Part shown: in pieces, positions 27,262-35,369 of the stretch | Numbering within the stretch: the stretch's first letter is position 1 | Layout of the letters: each line of letters begins with the position of its first letter | NCBI GenBank assembly: GCA_026418015.1 | Contig: JAOACE010000009.1 | Coordinates: 219,087 to 283,086, forward strand | Length of the DNA stretch: 64,000 nucleotides | From: Leptospiraceae bacterium | GTDB taxonomy: Bacteria > Spirochaetota > Leptospiria > Leptospirales > Leptonemataceae | Direction of reading: 5' to 3' | Made by a program: the position numbers and the translations under genes | The notes under the pieces: generated by a model | Databases searched by the model: none | The model's input: the letters and a program-made list of their open reading frames with translations, nothing else | What the model was told of the DNA's origin: nothing

Positions 27262-28314
27262 ATGGAATTAGTCTCATCAATACAAAAATATTATGGAGAA
27301 GAAATTCAAAACGTATCGGATCTAAAAACATTAGCATGCTGTACCGTAGATAGTTATCCCAAGCACGTAAAAGATGTATTGCTCCTTATAGAAGAAGAAA
27401 TAAAAAACAAATATTATGGTTGTGGTTCTCCTATTCCCGATGCATTAGATGGTTTAAAAGTATTGGATATTGGTTGTGGTACTGGTAGAGATGTTTACAT
27501 ACTTTCTAAATTAGTGGGCGAAAATGGTTTCGTTTACGGCATCGATATGACAAAACAACAAATCGAGATTGCAGAAAGATATGTTGATGTTCAAACCAAG
27601 CGATTTGGATACAAAAAACCTAATGTAATGTTTATCCACGATTTAATCGAAAATATCGACGAATACTTCGAAGAAAATTCGTTAGATCTAATTATCTCGA
27701 ATTGTGTGTTTAACCTGATTTTCGACAAAGAAATGGTATTAAGTAAAATTTATAAAATTCTTAAAAATGGTGGTGAGTTTTATTTTTCTGATAATTATGC
27801 TGATCGTCGAATACCAGAACATTTAAAAGATCATCCCATTTTATACAATGAATGCATGAGTGGTGCACTCTACAAAAAAGATTTTATTCGCTTAGCAAGA
27901 AAGGTTGGCTTTATGGAACCAAGAGTGATGTCCGAAAATAAAATCAACATCAACAACCCAGAACTAGAAGCTCTTTTAGAAAACATTCAGTTTTATTCTA
28001 TTACTTACCGATTGTGGAAAATCGAAGGATTAGAAGATGCTTGCGAAGATTATGGACATGTTGCCATCTACAAAGGAGGAATTAAAGAATCCCCTTATAA
28101 GTTTATTTTGGATCAAACCCATGTTTTCGAAAAAGGAAAACCAGAACGTGTATGCGGAAATACTGCACTGATGCTTTCTAAAACGCGATTCAAAGATTAT
28201 TTCGAAATCATCGGAGATTTTTCCACCCACTATGGTGAATTTAGTAGCTGTGGAACAACTGTTTCTAATAATGCAAGTACAACAAGTTCAAACTCTTGTG
28301 GATGTTCGGTTTAA
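27262..28314 (+). CDS. ArsM-like class I SAM methyltransferase with Cys-rich C-terminus
   Basis: VSDLKTLACCTVDSYPKHVKDVLLLI; LDIGCGTGRDVYILSKLVGENGFVYGIDMT; tail SSNSCGCSV. Confidence 0.8.
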   Translation: MELVSSIQKYYGEEIQNVSDLKTLACCTVDSYPKHVKDVLLLIEEEIKNKYYGCGSPIPDALDGLKVLDIGCGTGRDVYILSKLVGENGFVYGIDMTKQQIEIAERYVDVQTKRFGYKKPNVMFIHDLIENIDEYFEENSLDLIISNCVFNLIFDKEMVLSKIYKILKNGGEFYFSDNYADRRIPEHLKDHPILYNECMSGALYKKDFIRLARKVGFMEPRVMSENKININNPELEALLENIQFYSITYRLWKIEGLEDACEDYGHVAIYKGGIKESPYKFILDQTHVFEKGKPERVCGNTALMLSKTRFKDYFEIIGDFSTHYGEFSSCGTTVSNNASTTSSNSCGCSV

Positions 28315-28354
28315 AAAAGAGTTGAAAAATAACTTCGATAAGTTTTAATTCATT

Positions 28355-28810
28355 ATGATGCTATCGACAAAAAATAAAAAAGAAATCGAAGCTCTCTATG
28401 ACAAAGATTTTTTTTTGTGGATTACGACCCACATTGATTTACTCAAACAAAAAAAGTGGGACTTAATCGATATAGAACACCTTATTGAGGAATTAGACAG
28501 CATGGGAAAATCCGAAATCTGTTCCCTTGCAAGCTTATTCGGAATTCTTTTTGCTCATCTTTATAAATGGGATCATTTCCCCAAAAGTCGCTCTAAAAGC
28601 TGGATCAACTCCATCGAATATTCCCAAGAAGAAATAAATCGTCTGTTAAACAAACAACCAAGCCTTAAATCAAAGCTAAACGAAGCAATTGAAGATGGTT
28701 GGAGTTATGCAAAAAAAATCCTCATCGACGACACAAACATCGATTATCGACTTCTGCCCAAAGAATGTCCTTACAGCTTCGAAGAAGCAATCAATAGAAA
28801 AATAGAGTAA
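28355..28810 (+). CDS. DUF29 family protein
   Basis: LYDKDFFLWITTHIDLLKQKKWDLIDIEHLIEELDSMGKSE; HLYKWDHFPKSRSKSWINSI. Confidence 0.82.
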   Translation: MMLSTKNKKEIEALYDKDFFLWITTHIDLLKQKKWDLIDIEHLIEELDSMGKSEICSLASLFGILFAHLYKWDHFPKSRSKSWINSIEYSQEEINRLLNKQPSLKSKLNEAIEDGWSYAKKILIDDTNIDYRLLPKECPYSFEEAINRKIE

Positions 28811-28839
28811 ACACTACATTTGGTACTTCGATTTTTGAG
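28808..28839. repeat. 32-bp exact direct repeat, copy 1
   Basis: TAAACACTACATTTGGTACTTCGATTTTTGAG; identical to 30778-30809. Confidence 0.95.
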
Positions 28840-29009
28840 TAATAAAAAACTTGTAGAAAAGACGATAAATAAAATATATTGCTTTATTTTTTGAGGATAA
28901 AACTTATATAAAAGTATTTAATTTATAATAGCTATTTTAAAGTTTATATTTTTACTTCTTTTTGTGTTTAATAATAATAAAATATATCTCTTAGGTAGGT
29001 TTTAATCTT

Positions 29010-30614
29010 ATGGAACAGAAAACCTTATTTGAAGAAACAGAAAAAAAACTTCTTACAATAAAAGAAGCAAGTATCTGGGCATCTAATTATTTAAACAGTA
29101 AAATTACTGTTTCTAATATATCTTATTTAATTCAGTATGGAAAAATAAAAAAATATGGAAATGGTAGAGAAGTACTAGTCGATATAGATGAATTAAAACA
29201 TTATTATGATTCTTTTTCTATAGAGAAAAAATGGCAAAGTAAATTAGGAAAAGATATTAATTGGCATCTTTCTTTTTCTGAATACAAAGAAGCAGAAAGA
29301 ACAAAACATGTTCACAGATTGCATCCTTATAAAGGTAAATTTATACCCCAATTAGTAGAATATTTCCTTGATTCCCATACAGATGAATTTAAAAAAGAAG
29401 TTTATTTTCGTAAAGGTGATATAATATTAGATCCTTTTTGTGGAAGTGGAACAACATTAGTTCAAGCAAACGAACTTGGAATTCATGCCATCGGAATCGA
29501 TGTTTCTTTTTTTAATACATTAATTTCTAATGTAAAAGTGGAAAAGCATAATATAACTTTAATAGAAGATACAATTCGCAAATTGAACCTGAAATTAAAA
29601 GAATTTCAAAATAATAAGAATAACATTCCTTTTGAAGAACATTTGTTAATAGAACTAACAAAATTTAATAATAGATATTTCCCCACACCTGAATACAAAA
29701 AAAAAGTTTCAGATGGATTAATTAACGAAAATGTATATGCAAAAGAAAAAGAAAAAGAATTTCTAACTATATATAATGAATTAATTCAAAAGTATCAAAT
29801 TAAAATAACACAAGATAAAAACAAAACCTTTTTAGATAAATGGTTTTTAGATCCCGTAAGAAAAGAAATCGATTTCTTAACTGAAGAAATAAATAAAATA
29901 GACAATATTGATGCAAAAAATGTTTTAACTCTTATTTTAAGCAGGACTGCTCGCTCTTGTAGAGCAACAACACATGCAGATCTAGCAACTTTAAAAGAAC
30001 CCGTTTCAACTACCTATTATTGTAAAAAACATAGAAAAATTTGCAAACCTATATTTTCTATAACAAAATGGTGGGAATATTACTCTATAGATACAATAAA
30101 TCGACTAAAAGAATTTGATCAATTAAGGACAGATACAATCCAATTGTGTCTAACTGGTGATAGTAGAACAATGAACATTTACAAAGAAGTTAAAAAGAAA
30201 AATCCAATATTTGCAGAAATGTTATTAACACAAAAGATACAAGGAATATTTTCTAGTCCACCATATATCGGACTTATTGATTATCATGAACAACATGCTT
30301 ATGCTTATGATATATTTGGCTTCGAAAGAAAGGACGAATTAGAAATAGGCCCCCAATTTAAAAAGCAAAGCAAAGAGCAAAAAGAAGCTTATATCAAAGA
30401 TATAGCACAAGTCCTCATAAATTGCAAAAAATATCTGAATGATAATTATGATGTATTTTTGGTTGCTAATGATAAGTTTAATCTTTACCCAAAAATAGCA
30501 GAATTAGCTGGAATGAAAATTATTAAAGAATATAAACGTCCTGTTCTATGTCGAGTAGAAAAAGACAGAGAAAAACCTTATTCAGAATCAATATTTCATT
30601 TAAAAGCGAGATGA
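29010..30614 (+). CDS. DNA methyltransferase of TdeIII-like R-M system, with N-terminal HTH/excisionase-like domain
   Basis: LTIKEASIWASNYLNSKITVSNISYLIQYGKIKKYGNGREVLVDIDELKHY; DPFCGSGTTLVQANELGIHAIGIDVS; FSSPPYIGLIDYHEQ. Confidence 0.85.
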   Translation: MEQKTLFEETEKKLLTIKEASIWASNYLNSKITVSNISYLIQYGKIKKYGNGREVLVDIDELKHYYDSFSIEKKWQSKLGKDINWHLSFSEYKEAERTKHVHRLHPYKGKFIPQLVEYFLDSHTDEFKKEVYFRKGDIILDPFCGSGTTLVQANELGIHAIGIDVSFFNTLISNVKVEKHNITLIEDTIRKLNLKLKEFQNNKNNIPFEEHLLIELTKFNNRYFPTPEYKKKVSDGLINENVYAKEKEKEFLTIYNELIQKYQIKITQDKNKTFLDKWFLDPVRKEIDFLTEEINKIDNIDAKNVLTLILSRTARSCRATTHADLATLKEPVSTTYYCKKHRKICKPIFSITKWWEYYSIDTINRLKEFDQLRTDTIQLCLTGDSRTMNIYKEVKKKNPIFAEMLLTQKIQGIFSSPPYIGLIDYHEQHAYAYDIFGFERKDELEIGPQFKKQSKEQKEAYIKDIAQVLINCKKYLNDNYDVFLVANDKFNLYPKIAELAGMKIIKEYKRPVLCRVEKDREKPYSESIFHLKAR

Positions 30615-30617
30615 TGA

Positions 30618-31395
30618 ATGGTCCTAACAGAGGAACAAATCAAAAAAATTGAAAATACAATAAAACAGTGTATAAGAAACAAATTTTTAATATATAAACC
30701 AGAAACAAATCATATGCCATTTCATTATCGCTTGCTTGGTCGAGATAGGATGGCATTATTTTCTTTTATTCAATCTTTAAACACTACATTTGGTACTTCG
30801 ATTTTTGAGCCAGTAGCAGAAACCCTTGCAAGTTTAAGATTTCCTTTCGCAAAAAAAACAATTTATAGTAGGAAATACAATTAGCGAACAAGCACAGATA
30901 GAAATCCAACACATAATGAATGAACTAATCACAGGAAGAAAAAATCCCCATAAAATCGAAGAAATCGAAAAAATCAGAAAAGTTGCAACTTCTGGCAAAA
31001 TGAACCTTCTAAAAACTGTTAAAGTAGACCTATGCGTAATAAATAATGACGGTGTTGTTTACTTATTTGACTTAAAAACAGTTAAGCCTAACATAAGCAA
31101 TTTTAAAGATTTTAAAAGAACCCTATTAGAATGGATTGCAATCTATTTATCAAAACATCCAGAGGCAAAAATTCATTCGTATATTGCTATTCCTTATAAT
31201 CCTTATGAGCCAAAACCTTACGAACGATGGACAATAAAAGGAATGTTAGATATTGAACAAGAATTAAAAGTTGCAGAAGAATTCTGGGATTTTTTAGGAG
31301 GAAAAGGTGCTTACTATGAATTACTAAATTGTTTCGAAAGAGTTGGCATAGAACTAAGCTCAGAAATTGATGAATACTTTTCAAAATTTAAATAA
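30618..31395 (+). pseudogene. TdeIII-family type II restriction endonuclease, split by frameshift at A8 tract (ORFs 30618-30884 and 30916-31395)
   Basis: N-part NHMPFHYRLLGRDRMALFSFIQSLNTTFGTSIFEPVAETLA; C-part QIEIQHIMNELITGRKNPHKIEEIEKIRKVATSGKMNLLKTVKVDLCVIN..VYLFDLKTVKPNISNFKDFKRTLLEW. Confidence 0.75.
30778..30809. repeat. 32-bp exact direct repeat, copy 2 (inside REase)
   Basis: TAAACACTACATTTGGTACTTCGATTTTTGAG, codes for (L)NTTFGTSIFE. Confidence 0.95.
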
Positions 31396-31598
31396 TTCAT
31401 AATAATTAAATAGCATTAAATTATTAATAAAATTTGATAAAAAATATATTAAATAAAAGAGAATTTTTAGCAAAATAAATCAGAAAAAAACAAAAATTAT
31501 ATTGATTAACATAATTTTTGCTTTACAAATATTTTTTCTATGTTATGATATTTGCAACATTTTTAAAAATTTCTTTATATAGGGAGTAGCATTGAATC

Positions 31599-32627
31599 AT
31601 GATAAAATCATCAAAAAAGTATCGATGTCCACTTTGTGGTTCTTTACTTGATCAAAGTCGATATTACGAAATTGTAGGTATATGGGAGGCACGTCAAAAA
31701 TTAGAAAAAACTCTTCAAGATCAGTTAAAAAAACTACAGGAAGAAAAACAGAAACTAATACGCGAGAAAAGGGATATCAAGAATCAGATGAAGAAACAGA
31801 TAGAAAAAGCACAAAAAGAAGCTTTTGAAAAAGGAATCCAAAAAGAAAAAGCGCGGGCGGATCTTCTTTCAAAAATGATTGAGGCTAAAACTAAGGATAT
31901 TCAAAAACTAAACAATAAAATTAAGGAATTACAAGAACAACTTAAAAAAGGCACAACTCCACAAATTGAAGGCTTAAATTTAGAAGAAGAATTAGTCAAA
32001 GAACTCAAAAAAGAATTTCCAGAAGATATAATTGAACATCACGGAAAAACCGGAGATATCCTGCATCGTATTTATTTTAAAAATAATAATATAGGTTTAA
32101 TCTTGTACGAATGTAAAAAAACAACAAAATTTAGCTCTGATTTTATCGATCAAACCAAAAAAGCAATGGCACAAAGAAAAGCTAGTTATGGAGTTCTTGT
32201 TACTACTGCCTTTAAAGAAGGAACTGCTGGATTCTGGGTGGAAAAAGATATTCTTGTTGTTCACCCTTATGGAGCAATATATATTGCAAGAGTTCTACGA
32301 AAATCAATCATAGAAATTCATTCTTTAAAACTCAATCGCACTGAAATAGAAAAACGCTCAAAAGAATTAATGGAATATATTAAAAGTGATGATTTTAAAA
32401 ACAGTGTAGAGGATAGTATTTATCGGACAAGAATTTTATATGATATGTTAAAAAAAGAAATCAAAAACCATCAAAAAATTTGGCAAGATAGATATTTAAA
32501 TTATAAGTTTATACACGATAATATAACCAAACTTGAACTTATAACATCAAATATTTTGAAAGGTTTTACACAAAAAGAAGCAATCGAACATCTGAAATTA
32601 AAACAACTACCCCCTCTCGAAGATTGA
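31599..32627 (+). CDS. Zinc-ribbon/coiled-coil/PD-(D/E)xK-like protein (DUF2130-like)
   Basis: CPLCGSLL finger; long coiled coil; GDILHRIYFKNNNIGLILYECKKTTKFSSDFIDQTKKAMAQRKASYGVLVTT. Confidence 0.65.
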   Translation: MIKSSKKYRCPLCGSLLDQSRYYEIVGIWEARQKLEKTLQDQLKKLQEEKQKLIREKRDIKNQMKKQIEKAQKEAFEKGIQKEKARADLLSKMIEAKTKDIQKLNNKIKELQEQLKKGTTPQIEGLNLEEELVKELKKEFPEDIIEHHGKTGDILHRIYFKNNNIGLILYECKKTTKFSSDFIDQTKKAMAQRKASYGVLVTTAFKEGTAGFWVEKDILVVHPYGAIYIARVLRKSIIEIHSLKLNRTEIEKRSKELMEYIKSDDFKNSVEDSIYRTRILYDMLKKEIKNHQKIWQDRYLNYKFIHDNITKLELITSNILKGFTQKEAIEHLKLKQLPPLED

Positions 32628-32699
32628 ATTTTCGAACATTATCCCATCATCTCGCAGCAAAAAATAAACTCGCTAAAAACCATCGCATGATGTTATATT

Positions 32700-33470
32700 T
32701 TATTTATAATATTCCCATATTTTTTTTAGGGCGTGGGATGCTCGTTCGGGAAGATAAATATTTACTTTACTACTAAAAATTGTTTTTGTGGGGTTGATTT
32801 CTATTGTGGGAATCTTTCTATAAATGGCATGGAAAATGGGTTCGTAAATATAAGGGAAAACGCCGGATGTGCCAATCACTAAGTATAAATCAAAACCTTT
32901 GAACAATTCTTTTTGTAATAGGGTTATTTTATCTATGGACAATAGTTCTCCAAAAAGCACGACATCTGGTTTTAAGATGTGATTGCATTGGGGACAATAG
33001 GGAGGTAAAGAGATATTCTTATAGGTTTTTAGTTCTTCTCTATATCCGCAGTGATTACAAACTAAGTGTTTTAGGTTTCCGTGAATTTCGATGACATTTT
33101 TCGATCCAGCATCAATGTGGAAGCCATCAACATTCTGGGTTAATATCCAAAAACGGTGTTTTTCTTTTTCTATTTCCGCAAGAATTTTATGAGCATCGTT
33201 GTAAGTTTTATCTTCGCTTGCTACCACCAATTGTTGAATATATTTCCAAACTAATATAGGATTTTTGTAAAACATTTCTATACTTAATGCATCTTCGATT
33301 GCTAATCCATCTTCGGTGTTTTGGTTTTCGTAAATTCCCCCTACGCCTCTATAAGTTGGTAAACCAGAATCCGCAGAAATCCCCGCTCCTGTAATCACCA
33401 AAATAGAATGGGACTTTTTGATTAAATCTGCTACTTTTTGGTAGGTATTACTGAGTATTTTTGAATCCAT
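32700..33470 (-). CDS. Sir2 family NAD-dependent deacylase
   Basis: VITGAGISADSGLPTYRG, TQNVDGFHIDAG, CNHCG..CPQC zinc site, KPDVVLFGE. Confidence 0.93.
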   Translation of the reverse strand: MDSKILSNTYQKVADLIKKSHSILVITGAGISADSGLPTYRGVGGIYENQNTEDGLAIEDALSIEMFYKNPILVWKYIQQLVVASEDKTYNDAHKILAEIEKEKHRFWILTQNVDGFHIDAGSKNVIEIHGNLKHLVCNHCGYREELKTYKNISLPPYCPQCNHILKPDVVLFGELLSIDKITLLQKELFKGFDLYLVIGTSGVFPYIYEPIFHAIYRKIPTIEINPTKTIFSSKVNIYLPERASHALKKIWEYYK

Positions 33471-33611
33471 GATTGAATTTCCAATTATTTGTTTTTTTTA
33501 ACATTGCAATCCAAAATTAATTCTTAACAAAAAATTAAATACAAAATTTTTATATTGATGTAATATAATTTTCATAATCGCACGCATAATTTCTAAAAAA
33601 AGGAGAAATTT

Positions 33612-34379
33612 ATGCACAACACAATAGTAAAAGAAAGACAATTAGAAGTGCGGTTAGCGGAAGATCAATACGAAATTGAGCAAACCCTCGCATTACGATA
33701 CGAAGTGTTCAACAAAGAATTGGGGGAAGGATTACCAGAATCCCACGATACCAAAAAGGATCGAGACGAATACGATTTATATTGCGATCATCTGATTGTG
33801 ATTGATCATGCCAATAACGATAAAATTGTTGGAACATACAGAATTTTAAGACGTTCTATTGCGAAACAATACATTGGTTTTTATTCCGAAACAGAATTTA
33901 ACTTAACAAAAATTTACAAATTAAACGACGAAGTAGCAGAAATTGGTCGTAGTTGTGTCCATCAAGATTATCGTGATGGTTCTGTGATTACTCTTCTTTG
34001 GTCTGGACTTGCTTGGTACATAAAAAATTATCAAGTTCGTTATCTAATGGGTTGTGGTTCCTTTCATACTTCGGATCCGATAGCAATTTCGAAAGCTTAT
34101 GCATATTTTAGAGAAAAAAACTATCTCGTAGGGGATGATTTACGCGTTGAGCCCTTAGCACATAAACGATTAGCAGGATTTGATCCAAATTTTCAGATTG
34201 ATGATTTAAGAGAAGGGATGAAAGTAATTCCTCCATTGATTGTTGGTTATATAAAATTTGGATCATTAATTGGTGGCGAACCTGCTTATGATGAGATTTT
34301 TGGTACTACGGATTTTTTTATCTTTTTTGATGTAACTAAAATCACCAATCGTTATGGAGAAAAATTTTTGAACAAATAA
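33612..34379 (+). CDS. GNAT-type N-acyltransferase (OlsB-like ornithine lipid synthase first step)
   Basis: LALRYEVFNKELGEGLPESHDTKKDRDEYDLYCDHLIVID; VAEIGRSCVHQDYRDGSVITLLWSGLAWYI. Confidence 0.78.
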   Translation: MHNTIVKERQLEVRLAEDQYEIEQTLALRYEVFNKELGEGLPESHDTKKDRDEYDLYCDHLIVIDHANNDKIVGTYRILRRSIAKQYIGFYSETEFNLTKIYKLNDEVAEIGRSCVHQDYRDGSVITLLWSGLAWYIKNYQVRYLMGCGSFHTSDPIAISKAYAYFREKNYLVGDDLRVEPLAHKRLAGFDPNFQIDDLREGMKVIPPLIVGYIKFGSLIGGEPAYDEIFGTTDFFIFFDVTKITNRYGEKFLNK

Positions 34380-34388
34380 TAAAAAACT

Positions 34389-35288
34389 ATGAAGGCAAAA
34401 AATTCCTATTATAATGTTTTGAATTTTTTTATTGCAAGTTTTTATATAATCATTTTTAGTTGGGTATATTTTTATGTTCCTCTATCGCTAAAAGACAGCC
34501 AATGGATTTATTTTATCCCTCTTGCAGGTTTACTTACTTATCCATTGTGGATATTGATTCACGAAGCAATTCACCAAACCTTATTCTCCAACAAAAAATG
34601 GAACGATCTGATGGGGAAAATTCTTTGCCTTTATTTTGGTGCACCTTTTCGAATTGTGCAAGCAGGTCATCTTTTACACCACGGTTATAACAGAACAAAA
34701 GAAGACATCAACGATGTTTATAATCCCAAAGAACAAAACAAATTTGTCGCGGCAATCAAATATTATTACTGGTTGATTCTTGGTCTTTATGTAGCAGAAT
34801 TTTTTAGCAATTTTATCTGGATTTTGCCACAAAAAGCATTTTATCGTTTAAAAGAATATTTTAAATCCCGCTCTTCGATAAAATTCAACTTGATTTCGTT
34901 TTTGATCTTAAAAATCAACGAAGTGCGAATAGAAGGATTCATAAACACAATCTTCTATGCATTTATTTTTTATCTCTATGGCGAAAAGTTTTATGTATTC
35001 GTTTTGTTCTTACTCGTTCGTGGATTTATTATTTCGTTGATGGACAATGTATTTCATTATGGTACACCTGTTAATCTACTGATTTCTGGGTATAACTTAA
35101 AAATACCCAGAATTTTTCAGTATATTTTGATGAACGGAAACTTTCATGGATTACACCACGAAAAGCCTAAAATTCCTTGGTACAATTTAGAAAAAGAATT
35201 TATAAAATTAAATAAACAATTCGATGGTCCTCTCCTCCCCCAAATATTTCGACAATTCAAAGGACCAAAACCAGTAGATACTTTATAG
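34389..35288 (+). CDS. Fatty acid desaturase/hydroxylase-like membrane di-iron protein
   Basis: HEAIHQ, HLLHHGY, FHGLHHEKP histidine boxes; multiple TM. Confidence 0.8.
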   Translation: MKAKNSYYNVLNFFIASFYIIIFSWVYFYVPLSLKDSQWIYFIPLAGLLTYPLWILIHEAIHQTLFSNKKWNDLMGKILCLYFGAPFRIVQAGHLLHHGYNRTKEDINDVYNPKEQNKFVAAIKYYYWLILGLYVAEFFSNFIWILPQKAFYRLKEYFKSRSSIKFNLISFLILKINEVRIEGFINTIFYAFIFYLYGEKFYVFVLFLLVRGFIISLMDNVFHYGTPVNLLISGYNLKIPRIFQYILMNGNFHGLHHEKPKIPWYNLEKEFIKLNKQFDGPLLPQIFRQFKGPKPVDTL

Positions 35289-35302
35289 CCCTTATTGGGC
35301 TA
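35286..35302 (+). terminator. Short hairpin after desaturase gene
   Basis: TAGCCCttattGGGCTA then TCATTTTCTCTT. Confidence 0.45.
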
Positions 35303-35369
35303 TCATTTTCTCTTGAACAATTTTTGTTTACAATAACAAAAATTCAAAAAAGTTTACTCTATCTTTTTT

